Shown here one piece after another: positions 7,640-17,040 of a stretch of 64,000 nucleotides of DNA. The translations under genes were made by a program, and so were the position numbers. Numbering within the stretch: the first letter of the stretch is position 1; each line of letters starts with the position of its first letter. The DNA comes from Orbus sasakiae (lineage in GTDB: Bacteria; Pseudomonadota; Gammaproteobacteria; Enterobacterales; Orbaceae): assembly GCF_039542345.1 (NCBI RefSeq), contig NZ_BAABHY010000005.1, forward strand, positions 1 to 64,000. Reading direction: 5' to 3'. The notes beneath the pieces are model-generated. The model was given only the letters and a program-made list of their open reading frames with translations, did no database searches and was not told where the DNA came from.

Positions 7640-8689
7640 TTAACGAATAATCGGCGCCTGATCTGCACCTTCAACTTCCACTTTTTGTGGAATGAAGTGA
7701 TCGCGCTTAATACCCATTTTTAATGCCATATAAGCAGCAACATAAATCGATGATAAGGTACCAAGTAAGATACCAACGCCTAATGTCTCAGAGAAGCCTT
7801 TTAACATGCTACCTCCGAAAATATACAGAATAATGACCACGGCAAGCGTTGTTGCGGATGTCATTAATGTACGGCTTAATGTTTGGGTTAATGAAATATT
7901 AATCACGTCATAAGGTGAAGCTCGACGAATTTTTCGGAAGTTTTCACGAATACGGTCAAATACTACGATGGTATCATTTAATGAGTAGCCAATAATTGAT
8001 AGCATTGCCGCAACGATTGTTAGATCAAGTTCTCGTTGGAATAATGATAAATACCCCGCCGTAATAATCACGTCATGTGCTAATGCAACAACCGCACCAG
8101 TACCAAAACGCCATTCAAAACGAAAACCGATATAAATCAAAATACAAATCAACGCTGCGCAGATTGCCAAAATACCATCTTGTGCAAGTTCAGAACCAAC
8201 TGTCGGCCCAACAAATGCAACACGCTTAATTTGAGCTTGTGAATCAATATCTTTATGCATTAAATCAGAAATTTTTGAACCAACGGCACTATTAATCTTT
8301 TGGATTTCTTTTGCATTAGGTTCTTTACCAACCTCAATTGAATCATCTTGAGTGATAACCGGTAAACGAATAATGATATCACGACTACTTCCGTAATATT
8401 GTACGACTGGTTCACCATATCCCGCTTGTTTGAGGCTAGCCCGAATATCATCCAATTCAATTGATTTACTTAAGGTTACTTCAATCGTTGTACCACCAGT
8501 AAAGTCTTGTCCTAAGTTAAATCCTTTGGTAAAAACAACCACGATTGAAGCGACGACTAATAGCATTGAAATAACAAATGCAACAAAGCCTACGCGAAGA
8601 AAATCAATAACACGACGTCCATTATTGAGCGATTCAATGCTCACTGGCGCATCTGCAGTATTATTCTTTGTTAACTGTGAATCTGCCAC
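7640..8689 (-). CDS. secF: Protein translocase subunit SecF
   Basis: Inner-membrane partner of SecD; the SecDF-YajC complex uses the proton gradient to pull proteins through SecYEG. It is 349 residues, longer than the E. coli 323 mainly at the N-terminus (MADSQLTKNNTADAPVSIES). The conserved start of the SecF fold (GFNLGQDFTGGTTIEV), the RND-type membrane segment with GYSLNDTIVVFDRIRENFRK and the TLSRTLMTS motif are present. The start lies 9 bases after the secD stop, so translation is probably coupled. Confidence 0.95.
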   Translation of the reverse strand: MADSQLTKNNTADAPVSIESLNNGRRVIDFLRVGFVAFVISMLLVVASIVVVFTKGFNLGQDFTGGTTIEVTLSKSIELDDIRASLKQAGYGEPVVQYYGSSRDIIIRLPVITQDDSIEVGKEPNAKEIQKINSAVGSKISDLMHKDIDSQAQIKRVAFVGPTVGSELAQDGILAICAALICILIYIGFRFEWRFGTGAVVALAHDVIITAGYLSLFQRELDLTIVAAMLSIIGYSLNDTIVVFDRIRENFRKIRRASPYDVINISLTQTLSRTLMTSATTLAVVIILYIFGGSMLKGFSETLGVGILLGTLSSIYVAAYMALKMGIKRDHFIPQKVEVEGADQAPIIR

Positions 8690-8698
8690 CCTATACTC

Positions 8699-10555
8699 CT
8701 AGATTGATAGCTTATTAACACGGCGCCCGCCGTATATTAAATTAGCCAATGCCCGGGTTCCAACGATCGAGGTGAACATCGAGGTTAAAATACCAATACC
8801 CAGTGTTATTGCAAACCCTTTAATTGAACCCGTACCGACTGCATACAAAATAACGGCAGTCATGAGTGTTGTAATATTGGCGTCAAAAATACTGCTCCAT
8901 GCACCGGCATACCCTTCACTAATTGCATGCTGAACACCACGCCCATTACGTAACTCTTCTTTTATTCGCTCATTAATCAGTACGTTTGCATCAACCGCCA
9001 TGCCCACGGTTAATACAATCCCAGCAATACCAGGCATACTCAGTGTCGCCCCAGGCAATAAGGACATAATACCAACAATAAGAATTAAGTTAGCCACTAG
9101 CGCTAAACTTGCAAACACACCAAATAAACGGTAAACAATTAACATAAAGGCAACGGAGATTAAAAGACCCCATAAACAAGATTCTAACCCTTGCGTAATG
9201 TTTTCTTGCCCCATTGATGGCCCAACAGTGAGCTCTTCAATAATTTGAATCGGCGCAATTAAAGCTCCGGCACGGAGTAAAAGTGATAATTGTTTTGCTT
9301 CTTCAACACTACTGATGCCCGTCACTTGAAAGCGGTCACTAAAAATACCTTGAATGGTCGCAACGTTAATCACTTCTTCTTGTTTTTCAAGGATTGGTTT
9401 TCCGTCTTTATCAAGTTTGCCTGAGTCCTTATATTCAACAAACAATGTCGCCATTGGTTTATAACGATTGGCTTGCGTAAAGGCTAGCATCTTTTTACCA
9501 CCTTCACTGTCTAATGAGATTGATACTTCGGGTTGACCGTACTCATTTAGACGGAATGATGAATCCGTGATGTGATCACCTGTTAACACAACGTTTTTAT
9601 AAAGTAAAACAGGTCGACCATCTTGCGTATATTTAATCTCAGAACCGTAAGGCGCACGTGTCCGCCCTGAAACAATATCTGCAACATTATAGGCTGTTGA
9701 ATCATTAACTTGCCTAAATTCTAACGTTGCCGTCGCCCCTAAAATTTGTTTTGCCAGAGCCGTGTCTTGAATACCCGGTAATTCAACAATAATGCGGTCC
9801 GCACCTTGTCGTTGAACAATCGGCTCAGCAACACCTAGTTGGTTAACTCGGTTTCTTAAAATATTCGTATTTTGAACAACTGCATCTGTTTTGGTTTGTT
9901 GCAAGCGAGCTTCACTAATACCAATAACAAGTTGGTTATTACCTTGCGAGACAACATCATAATCGGCTAATTGATTAATTCGGGTAATTGCAGCATTACG
10001 TGCATCACTTGAGTCAAATGTCACAACAATTTGTTGATCATTGTTTTTAGTTAATGAACGATAATCAATTTTATTGTCTTTAAAATCTGATTTTAGTGCT
10101 TCAGCTGCTTGGTCAAGCAACTTATCTAATGCCGTTGTCATATCAACTTCCATTAGAAAATGGACACCACCACGCAGATCTAAACCTAATTTCATTGGCT
10201 GAGCGCCAATAACACTTAACCACGCAGGCGTTGCTGGAGCAAGATTTAATGCCACAACGTATTTATCACCTAATGAGTCACTGATTAACTCTTTCGCTTT
10301 TAACTGCGTGTCGTTACTTGCAACTCGAATCAAAATAGAATTGTTCTCAAGGACAATCGATTTTGCTTCAATTTGGTTATTGCTTAAAACGGTTTGAATT
10401 TGTTCTTGAGTTTTAACTGTAACATCAGCGCCTCTAGAACCAGAGATTTGAATGGCAGGATCTTCACCATAAATATTAGGAAGTGCATAAAGAAGGCCGA
10501 CGAAAATCACGACGACCAACAAAATATACTTCCACAAAGGATAGCGATTTAACAC
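8699..10555 (-). CDS. secD: Protein translocase subunit SecD
   Basis: Inner-membrane protein with a large periplasmic domain that assists late translocation through SecYEG. The 618 residues match the family length (615 in E. coli). Features: TM1 with PLWKYILLVVVIFVGLLYALPNIYGEDPA (only its opening PLWKYILLV is given as marker), D1 motif LGLDLRGGVHFLMEVD near residue 125, the P1 domain GVAEPIVQRQGADRIIVELPG (in parts), and five C-terminal TM helices with GMAVDANVLINERIKEE, which contains the Asp needed for proton-driven function. Middle gene of yajC-secD-secF. Confidence 0.96.
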   Translation of the reverse strand: MLNRYPLWKYILLVVVIFVGLLYALPNIYGEDPAIQISGSRGADVTVKTQEQIQTVLSNNQIEAKSIVLENNSILIRVASNDTQLKAKELISDSLGDKYVVALNLAPATPAWLSVIGAQPMKLGLDLRGGVHFLMEVDMTTALDKLLDQAAEALKSDFKDNKIDYRSLTKNNDQQIVVTFDSSDARNAAITRINQLADYDVVSQGNNQLVIGISEARLQQTKTDAVVQNTNILRNRVNQLGVAEPIVQRQGADRIIVELPGIQDTALAKQILGATATLEFRQVNDSTAYNVADIVSGRTRAPYGSEIKYTQDGRPVLLYKNVVLTGDHITDSSFRLNEYGQPEVSISLDSEGGKKMLAFTQANRYKPMATLFVEYKDSGKLDKDGKPILEKQEEVINVATIQGIFSDRFQVTGISSVEEAKQLSLLLRAGALIAPIQIIEELTVGPSMGQENITQGLESCLWGLLISVAFMLIVYRLFGVFASLALVANLILIVGIMSLLPGATLSMPGIAGIVLTVGMAVDANVLINERIKEELRNGRGVQHAISEGYAGAWSSIFDANITTLMTAVILYAVGTGSIKGFAITLGIGILTSMFTSIVGTRALANLIYGGRRVNKLSI

Positions 10556-10600
10556 GACGTATTCTCTTGTGGTTTATTGTTTAATTTATCAAACAATGAA

Positions 10601-10933
10601 TTATAAAGACTTCATTGTTCCTTTTGGAAGAACTGAAGTAATAAAATCACGTTTAATCACAACTTCAGTAGAATCATTAAGTTCTAATGAAACATAACCA
10701 TTTTCACTGATTTTAGCAACGCGACCAATTAAACCACCATTTGTTAAAACTTCATCACCTTTAGCAATAGATGACATCAGTTCGCGGTGAGTTTTAGCGC
10801 GTTTTTGTTGTGGGCGCATAATCATAAAGTAGAAAAACAAACCAAATACAACTAACATGATTGGTAAAAAATAAGGATTTGTTTCGCTAGCGTCCCCTGC
10901 ATCTGCAAAAGCTTTACTGATAAAAAAGTCCAT
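10601..10933 (-). CDS. yajC: Sec translocase accessory protein YajC
   Basis: Small single-span inner-membrane protein bound to SecDF. It has 110 residues; one TM helix (PIMLVVFGLFFYFMIM) is followed by RPQQKRAKTHRELMSS and a small beta-rich cytoplasmic domain (GDEVLTNGGLIGRVAKI). First gene of the operon. In E. coli tgt and queA precede it; here the upstream neighbour is nuoN, and an extended -10 promoter lies just ahead of yajC. Confidence 0.95.
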   Translation of the reverse strand: MDFFISKAFADAGDASETNPYFLPIMLVVFGLFFYFMIMRPQQKRAKTHRELMSSIAKGDEVLTNGGLIGRVAKISENGYVSLELNDSTEVVIKRDFITSVLPKGTMKSL

Positions 10934-10998
10934 ATACTTCCTCTTAACTCATTTAATGATTAATAAAAATTGGTGAACAATAATACACGAGAAATCGA

Positions 10999-11007
10999 AT
11001 TATAGCA
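10999..11007 (-). promoter_or_regulatory. Extended -10 promoter of yajC-secDF
   Basis: The minus strand reads TGC-TATAAT, a perfect extended -10 element about 65 bases ahead of the yajC ATG. No good -35 is visible, as is common for extended -10 promoters. It indicates that yajC-secDF is transcribed separately from nuo. Confidence 0.6.
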
Positions 11008-11045
11008 CACTAATTTAAAATATTGATCTCTCGTTATTCTATCTA

Positions 11046-12710
11046 CTATTGAGGCATCAAATATTGTGCCACACTGACTAAATTAAATAGCCAACTTGGG
11101 TACATTCCACAGAATAAAATTAACAACGCAGAACCCACGATAAAAATTTCATTAATACCAATATGCCCAGATTTAAACGTCATAGCTGGTATAAGGCTTT
11201 GCCCTGCTTGTAAGTGTGGTGGTCTTATATAAAGATTAATGACCAGCCTTAAATAAAAATATAAGCCAAATGCACTACCGACAACAATCGCACCGACAAG
11301 CCACCACAGTTCAGCGGTAACGCCTAATAAAACTAATGAAAAACGGCCAATAAATCCAACAGTTAATGGTATCCCGGCTAAGGATAACAAGCCAATTCCC
11401 ATGGCGAGTGCTATAATCGGTCTGCGCCAAAATAACCCGCAAAGATCAATGTCATCATCTTGATCTTCATTTTCATTAGAGTGAGATTCAAGGCTAATGA
11501 CGCCTAGTACACAAATATTAGCTAAAATATAACCAATCAAATAAACGCCGATTGTTTCTAAAGCTAATACTTGGTATTGCACAGCAATGAGCGCTATCAA
11601 TAAATAACCGAAATGAGTAATCGAAGAATAGGCCAATAAGCGTTTAATATTACGTTGGGTTATCGCAAAAACATTCCCCCAAATAATTGAGCAAAATGCC
11701 ATAATCACCATAATTATGCGAATCGTTTCGTTATTGACAACGGGTGCTAATAAAAATAGGCGGGCAACCGCACAAAATATTGCAACCTTACCGACTGTTG
11801 TTAGTAGTAATGCGACACAAGCCGGTGCACCTTGGAAAACATCGGGTAGCCAAAGTTGGAATGGCACTAGTGATAGTTTGAATCCAATCCCCACTAGCAT
11901 TAAGCATACACCAAGTAATAATAAAATACTGGGTGCAACCAGTGTTGATAATTGAAAGCTCAATCCACTAAATGTTAATTCGCCAGTTGCGGCATAATAA
12001 AAGGCAATCCCCATTAACAAGAATGTTGTTGAAATAACGGATAAGACCATATATTTTATCGCTGCTTCGAGCGCATATTGTTGTGTATATTGATAACCAA
12101 TCAACCCCACAACAGGAATCGATAGCAGTTCAATACCAATAAACAATGAAATAAGGTGACTTGAATAAATGAGTGTCGTACCGCCTAATGCCGAAAATAG
12201 CACCATTAAATAAAATAGACCATGATGCGTTTGTGGGTCATTTTGGAACCATTTAAAGGCAAGCGTAGAAACAATAATAGAAAGTAACAATACAATACTT
12301 GTATACAAAGCCCCATACCCATCACTGGTAAACAACGCCGTGACATAGGTTGGTTTCCAAAAGGCACTTGTGTCTTGCTCAACATTTAGGGTTTCGTCAA
12401 GTAGGTCTGCCTCTTGAGTCAATGAGGGTAGTGAATCCGTCGTTTGTTGTGGCCCGTCAACGTCTTCCAATTGTTCAGCTGGCGTCTGTGCTTTGGCGAT
12501 TGTCTGTGGTTCGCCAGAGTGCGAAATGATTTGATACCCCACAAAAGAAGACGTCATCAGTGCCACGGTTAAACTTGCTACAGTAAATATTGCTGATAAC
12601 TTTGTATTGATTCGCCATAAAAGCAGTAAAAATAATAAAATAACTATTGCTAGCCCCAAGATTAACATGGGCAATAAATAGATAAATTCAGATATCGTAA
12701 TCGCCATCAT
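11046..12710 (-). CDS. nuoN: NADH-quinone oxidoreductase subunit N (variant)
   Basis: Antiporter-like membrane subunit of complex I, 554 residues against 485 in E. coli. Aligning to the E. coli protein from memory, an offset of 61 places Glu194 (E133), Lys219 (K158), Lys278 (K217), Lys308 (K247) and His366 (H305) at the known proton-path sites; Lys395 is Arg456. The extra length is mostly a Thr/Pro/acidic stretch at about residues 65-120, between the second and third membrane segments. Last gene of nuoJKLMN, starting 3 bases after the nuoM stop with GGGGA upstream. Of the five subunits it best retains its functional residues. Confidence 0.9.
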   Translation of the reverse strand: MMAITISEFIYLLPMLILGLAIVILLFLLLLWRINTKLSAIFTVASLTVALMTSSFVGYQIISHSGEPQTIAKAQTPAEQLEDVDGPQQTTDSLPSLTQEADLLDETLNVEQDTSAFWKPTYVTALFTSDGYGALYTSIVLLLSIIVSTLAFKWFQNDPQTHHGLFYLMVLFSALGGTTLIYSSHLISLFIGIELLSIPVVGLIGYQYTQQYALEAAIKYMVLSVISTTFLLMGIAFYYAATGELTFSGLSFQLSTLVAPSILLLLGVCLMLVGIGFKLSLVPFQLWLPDVFQGAPACVALLLTTVGKVAIFCAVARLFLLAPVVNNETIRIIMVIMAFCSIIWGNVFAITQRNIKRLLAYSSITHFGYLLIALIAVQYQVLALETIGVYLIGYILANICVLGVISLESHSNENEDQDDDIDLCGLFWRRPIIALAMGIGLLSLAGIPLTVGFIGRFSLVLLGVTAELWWLVGAIVVGSAFGLYFYLRLVINLYIRPPHLQAGQSLIPAMTFKSGHIGINEIFIVGSALLILFCGMYPSWLFNLVSVAQYLMPQ

Positions 12711-12713
12711 CTG

Positions 12714-14327
12714 TTAAACATCCCCTTTAATGAGATTGGTTTGGGCACTGCTGATAATTTGTTGAATTTTGTTTACTGCAGGGTAAGACATATCAAGAAC
12801 CCACTGAGGATATAATCCAATAAAAATTAAAATAGCCAAAATAAAAATAAGTAAAAAGAGATCACTAAACGCAAGCGAATCTTTGTCTTTATTGAGTAGC
12901 GATTTATCAACCGCGCCATAAAACATGGGCTGTAAACGAATAATGATAGAGACTGAAAGTAAAATTAAACCCGCCATTAAAAATATCGCCGATAGCACTG
13001 AATTGGTATAGCTACCGTATAACACCATAAAATTACCCACGAAATTGGCCGTACCTGGTACACCAAATACTGCAAGAATAAAGAATAATGTTAATGTAGA
13101 TAAATATTTAACATGAGATTTTAATCCTAAAAACTGGTTTATATTTCGAGTCAGATAGCGTTCAGCCAAGATACCACTAATAATAAATAATCCAACGATT
13201 ACCAAACTGACTGAGATAATTTGTAAAATCACACCTTGGTAGGCAAGTAGCGAACCACTATATATGACGGTTGTCATAAAACTGATTAATGCAATATGCG
13301 TATAAGCAACAAGACGCTTAATATCAGTCTGACTAAAACATAGGAAGGTTGTATAAAACAGCGTGAATAGACTCAGTATCAGCATAAAAGGCATAATGGT
13401 TAATGATGCATTCGGGAAAAGGGGCATAACAAAACGCAACAGCCCATAAATCGCAGTATTAACTAATAAGCCGCTAATCATGATTGAACCCGTTGTCGAT
13501 GACTCAATGTGTGCATCAATAAACCAGTTGTGTAATGGTATTAAAGGTAATCGAACGATAAAAGCAGCCAAAAAACCTAGCATTAGCATAAACTCAACAT
13601 AACTGGATATTGGCGTTTTCATTAACACATTGTAATCAAACGTCCATTGATTGGTTAATTGCCAGTTAGTAAGTGCTAACGATATTATCGAGATGAGCAT
13701 GAGTAAGCTACTCACTTGAGTATAAATCAAGAATTTACTTGCCCCATTAATCCGCAGCTGAGCACTGGATTCACGTCTTCCCCATAAAGTAATCAGAAAA
13801 TAAAGTGGAATGGCAACGGCTTCCCATAAGAAGAACCATAAAAATAGATCCATTGCCATAAAGAGCATCATGACGGCTGATGCCATAAATAACAAACAAA
13901 AATAAAATAACCCAGAACTGCCTGGACTTTCTTTGCGAGAATATAAGATTGCAATAACCACAATCAATGAAGTTAATGCACTCATCAAGATCGATAAACC
14001 ATCCATCACTAAATGGAAACGAATCCCAAGTAAGGGGATCCAATCAAGGTCAACGATCTCTATCCAATCCTGCCCTAGATAAAATGCAGTAAGTGCTTGC
14101 CAACCAAACACACAAATAATGATAAACACACCGAGCATTGTAAACAAAGCAACCCAACCTGATCCAAAGTTGCATAATTCATTGCTCAGTTTATTTAATA
14201 GAAAGAAACGGCTATTATGTTCTATTCTACACTGTTCTACTTTCGTAAATGAGCGCTGTAGACAGGCTTCAAGAAGCCATCCAACAAATCCACCCAATAA
14301 TGGTAAAAACCCCAGCCAAAATAACAC
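12714..14327 (-). CDS. nuoM: NADH-quinone oxidoreductase subunit M, proton-path residues substituted
   Basis: Antiporter-like membrane subunit, 537 residues against 509 in E. coli, recognisable throughout (TQTDIKR-type FSQTDIKRLVAYTH, PLIPLHNW, VPGTANFVG, GLYPQWVLD). A constant offset of 25 maps E. coli E144 to Glu169 (kept), but K234 to Arg259, K265 to Asn290, H322 to Leu347, H348 to Val373 and E407 to Asn432. I read the Arg259, Asn290 and Asn432 codons (CGA, AAT, AAT) from the DNA. These residues form the proton path in characterised enzymes, so pumping through this subunit is doubtful. The frame is intact. Confidence 0.9.
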   Translation of the reverse strand: MLFWLGFLPLLGGFVGWLLEACLQRSFTKVEQCRIEHNSRFFLLNKLSNELCNFGSGWVALFTMLGVFIIICVFGWQALTAFYLGQDWIEIVDLDWIPLLGIRFHLVMDGLSILMSALTSLIVVIAILYSRKESPGSSGLFYFCLLFMASAVMMLFMAMDLFLWFFLWEAVAIPLYFLITLWGRRESSAQLRINGASKFLIYTQVSSLLMLISIISLALTNWQLTNQWTFDYNVLMKTPISSYVEFMLMLGFLAAFIVRLPLIPLHNWFIDAHIESSTTGSIMISGLLVNTAIYGLLRFVMPLFPNASLTIMPFMLILSLFTLFYTTFLCFSQTDIKRLVAYTHIALISFMTTVIYSGSLLAYQGVILQIISVSLVIVGLFIISGILAERYLTRNINQFLGLKSHVKYLSTLTLFFILAVFGVPGTANFVGNFMVLYGSYTNSVLSAIFLMAGLILLSVSIIIRLQPMFYGAVDKSLLNKDKDSLAFSDLFLLIFILAILIFIGLYPQWVLDMSYPAVNKIQQIISSAQTNLIKGDV

Positions 14328-14349
14328 AGAAAATCCTTCTAAAATGCAA

Positions 14350-16197
14350 TTAAATTAAAATAAGTAATAATAAAATCAATATACTACCAGCAACAATTGA
14401 CATCATATACCAGCGTAAACGACCATTTTCTAACGACTCTATTTGGAAGTTAACCTTTCTAACCCCCCAATTAATCACGCGATTCCACTGTGCAATAGGA
14501 TCTTTCTTGATTAACTGAACTAAATACAAGTAAGGCGTGACAAATAAAAGTTGTAATAACTGATCAAAACGCCACTCACTTCGCCAAAGTTTAAACAGAG
14601 CTCGACCAATAGGCGCATGTGCGATTTCATTAATTTCAGAATTTGAATCAAAAAATAGTATGTACGCAATCAAAATGCCTAAGATCGTGACTGCTGCTAA
14701 TAGTAATTGCAACATTAATTGATTTTTAGTATCCAAATCAATTACGGGTACAATACCCTCGATAGGCAATGGTAAATAAATAAAGATTGCCGTTGACATA
14801 ATAGCAAGCACAATCAACGGAATATAACTTGATCTTGGTACGGTAGTAAAATGTTCCAGTTTTTGTTTGTGGTGAAATACCGTAAAAATAAGTCTTAAAA
14901 TACTTAATGTTGACAGTAATATCCCAATTAGGGCAATGGTACCTAATCCCATTTTATTGTTCATCATTAAACCCCAGATGATATCGCCTTTTGTGTAAAA
15001 AGCAGACATTAACCAAGGCATTGCACATAATGAGGCAGCAGAGAGCAAGAACGCCCCATAAAGCAAAGGATAACGACGATATAAACCGCCTAATTTATAA
15101 ATGTTTTGCTCACCATTACACACCTTGATTAATAGTGAACTCGAAAGCAATAATAAGGCACTTGTGACACTATAACTAATCATAAAGTTAAGTGACAACA
15201 CCCAGTTTTGTATCACAAAAGCAAAAAAGATATAACTCACCTGCCCTAAATTAATGTAGGTAATTAAGCTTTTTATCTCGTTTTGTACTAGCGATACACA
15301 ACCAGCAAAAATAATCGTAATCCCCGCTAAGATACTTATCATGTCAAAAATATCATTAGACATCATAAACAGAGGGCTAAAACGTAAAATAAAATACCCA
15401 CTCGATAAGACCATCGTAACCGATTGTAACAATGTCATCACAGGCATGGGTGCAATTGCCGTTTCAGTAAAGCCTGTATGGAATGGAAATAACCCTGCTT
15501 TCCCCATTACCCCAATAAAAAACATTAACGTTATCCAAAAAATAATTTCGGAATCCACCGCTAAATTTTCATTTGCGAGTTCAATTAGTTCGCGAATATT
15601 TAAGGTATTTAATTCATTGTAAATTAAAAAGATGCCAAACAGTAAAAACGTATCTGCAACCACCATGACTAAAAATGCTTTAACAGCAGAAAAGTTGACT
15701 TTACGTTTTTGGAAATAAATGCCGATCAATAAGTAACAACTAATACTTACGCCTTCCCAACCAACAAATAGCACAAACAAATTATCGGCTAAAATTAATA
15801 AAAATAGACTTGAAATCAATAAATTGCCATAAGCAAAAAAAGTATAAATGTCATTTGAAGAGGTGAGATAACAGGCTGCAAAAAAATAAATGAGTAAGCT
15901 AAAGAATGAAATAATGATTAAAAAGACTAAAGATAAACCATCTAATTGCAATGAAATTGCAACTTTAGTTGTACCAACTGTAAACCATTCCCATAAGAAA
16001 CGGGAATAAATTAATGACGTATCTGGAACCGTGTTAGCCTGATAATCAATACAGACAAACAACATCAATAAGCATAATAGCCCAATGGTACTGATCCCAA
16101 TCACCAGAATATTCTCTTTACGGATATGGCGTCCTAAACAAACCAAAATTAAAAAAGAGATCAGTGGAATAATAATCGTTAAATAAAGTAAATTCAT
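14350..16197 (-). CDS. nuoL: NADH-quinone oxidoreductase subunit L (divergent)
   Basis: Distal antiporter-like subunit with the long lateral helix, 615 residues (613 in E. coli). With an offset of 4, E144 is Glu148, K229 is Lys233 and K399 is Lys403, all kept. H254 is Gln258, H334 is Phe338, H338 is Tyr342 and K342 is Ser346. The usually invariant region after GK (ADAMxGPTPVSALIHAATM) reads here FTETAIAPMPVMTLLQSVTM. The start overlaps the nuoK stop by 4 bases. It belongs to the nuo group rather than Mrp by its length, C-terminal extension and gene order. Confidence 0.9.
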   Translation of the reverse strand: MNLLYLTIIIPLISFLILVCLGRHIRKENILVIGISTIGLLCLLMLFVCIDYQANTVPDTSLIYSRFLWEWFTVGTTKVAISLQLDGLSLVFLIIISFFSLLIYFFAACYLTSSNDIYTFFAYGNLLISSLFLLILADNLFVLFVGWEGVSISCYLLIGIYFQKRKVNFSAVKAFLVMVVADTFLLFGIFLIYNELNTLNIRELIELANENLAVDSEIIFWITLMFFIGVMGKAGLFPFHTGFTETAIAPMPVMTLLQSVTMVLSSGYFILRFSPLFMMSNDIFDMISILAGITIIFAGCVSLVQNEIKSLITYINLGQVSYIFFAFVIQNWVLSLNFMISYSVTSALLLLSSSLLIKVCNGEQNIYKLGGLYRRYPLLYGAFLLSAASLCAMPWLMSAFYTKGDIIWGLMMNNKMGLGTIALIGILLSTLSILRLIFTVFHHKQKLEHFTTVPRSSYIPLIVLAIMSTAIFIYLPLPIEGIVPVIDLDTKNQLMLQLLLAAVTILGILIAYILFFDSNSEINEIAHAPIGRALFKLWRSEWRFDQLLQLLFVTPYLYLVQLIKKDPIAQWNRVINWGVRKVNFQIESLENGRLRWYMMSIVAGSILILLLLILI

Positions 16198-16496
16198 CCT
16201 TTCATTTCACTCAATGCATCAATATTTACGGTTTTTCGTCGGTAATACATTTTGACAAGCAAGGCTAAACCAATACACCCTTCTGCCAACGCGGCACTTA
16301 CCGCAATAATTGAAATGATTTGTCCATCGGGTTGTAGCCAATAAGAACCAGCTGCAACTAAAGCAATGACTGCACCATTAATCATAATCATTAAACTTAA
16401 TAATAAAAATAAGAAATTACGGCGAATCATCGCACCAAACAAACCAATAACAAACAGTGTAGTAGCTAATATTAAGCTATGCATTAGTGGAATCAT
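16194..16496 (-). CDS. nuoK: NADH-quinone oxidoreductase subunit K lacking Glu36
   Basis: Small three-helix membrane subunit, 100 residues as in E. coli and collinear with it (GSYW..DGQ, AEGCIGLALL, C-terminal EMKG). Position 36, an essential glutamate of the E-channel in E. coli, is Met (codon ATG, plus-strand 16389-16391), while Glu72 is kept. It overlaps nuoJ by 20 bases and nuoL by 4, so the reading frames are tightly coupled. Confidence 0.92.
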   Translation of the reverse strand: MIPLMHSLILATTLFVIGLFGAMIRRNFLFLLLSLMIMINGAVIALVAAGSYWLQPDGQIISIIAVSAALAEGCIGLALLVKMYYRRKTVNIDALSEMKG

Positions 16497-17040
16497 GCGT
16501 TTCCCCTTCCTGATGTTCTAATGTTGGCATTAATTCATTATCTTTATTGAGATAAAGTCGATAAATAAAATGATAAGCAATGACCAGTGCGCAAAGTAAT
16601 AATAGTACGGCCAACTCAATAACTAAAATATAAGCTCCCAATAACATATCGGTAATATTACTTTCTTCCATGCGACTTGACGACAAAAATGGATAATCAT
16701 TACTCGCAATGCCATAAATTAACGTCACAAATAACACAAAAACTAAAATTAACGGTCCTAACCAAATTTTAGGACTAATACCACGTTTATTTTGTTCGAC
16801 CATATCTTTACGAATATTGGTTAGCGATAAGACGGATAGGAAAAGTAAAGACACAGCTCCGACGAATAACATCACAACTAAAGCGGCTGAAAAATAAGCG
16901 CCCATAATAAAAAAGACTACGGCAGTGGCCAGAAGTGAAATAACAAAGTACAAAAGTGCATTCATTGACTGTGTTCCGCTAATCGCTTTCGCACTAGCTA
17001 AAACAGTAATAATTGCTGCAATATAAAAAACAGAAACCAT
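16477..17040 (-). CDS. nuoJ: NADH-quinone oxidoreductase subunit J, altered third helix
   Basis: Five-helix membrane subunit, 187 residues, first gene of the cluster. The N-terminal 50 residues align without gaps to E. coli NuoJ. In the third helix, which switches conformation during turnover, GALEIIVYAGA becomes AALVVMLFVGA, so Glu55 is Val and Tyr59 is Phe. A GGAT sequence precedes the ATG. Upstream lies a 660-base gap and then ppc on the other strand; nuoI and the other peripheral-arm genes that normally precede nuoJ are not present in the window. Confidence 0.88.
   Translation of the reverse strand: MVSVFYIAAIITVLASAKAISGTQSMNALLYFVISLLATAVVFFIMGAYFSAALVVMLFVGAVSLLFLSVLSLTNIRKDMVEQNKRGISPKIWLGPLILVFVLFVTLIYGIASNDYPFLSSSRMEESNITDMLLGAYILVIELAVLLLLCALVIAYHFIYRLYLNKDNELMPTLEHQEGETHDSTNA

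Noticed and set aside
8430..8702. 90-codon antisense ORF over secF
   Set aside because: Antisense to a highly conserved gene, composition follows the complement of SecF codons.
15341..15622. 93-codon ORF antisense to nuoL
   Set aside because: Complement shadow without a start site or motif.
11046..17040. Reading the nuo genes as an Mrp-type Na+/H+ antiporter or formate hydrogenlyase arm
   Set aside because: Subunit lengths, order J-K-L-M-N, the full 20-base overlap and near-gapless alignment of NuoK and NuoJ to complex I fit nuo better; MrpE, MrpF, MrpG or hydrogenase genes are absent.
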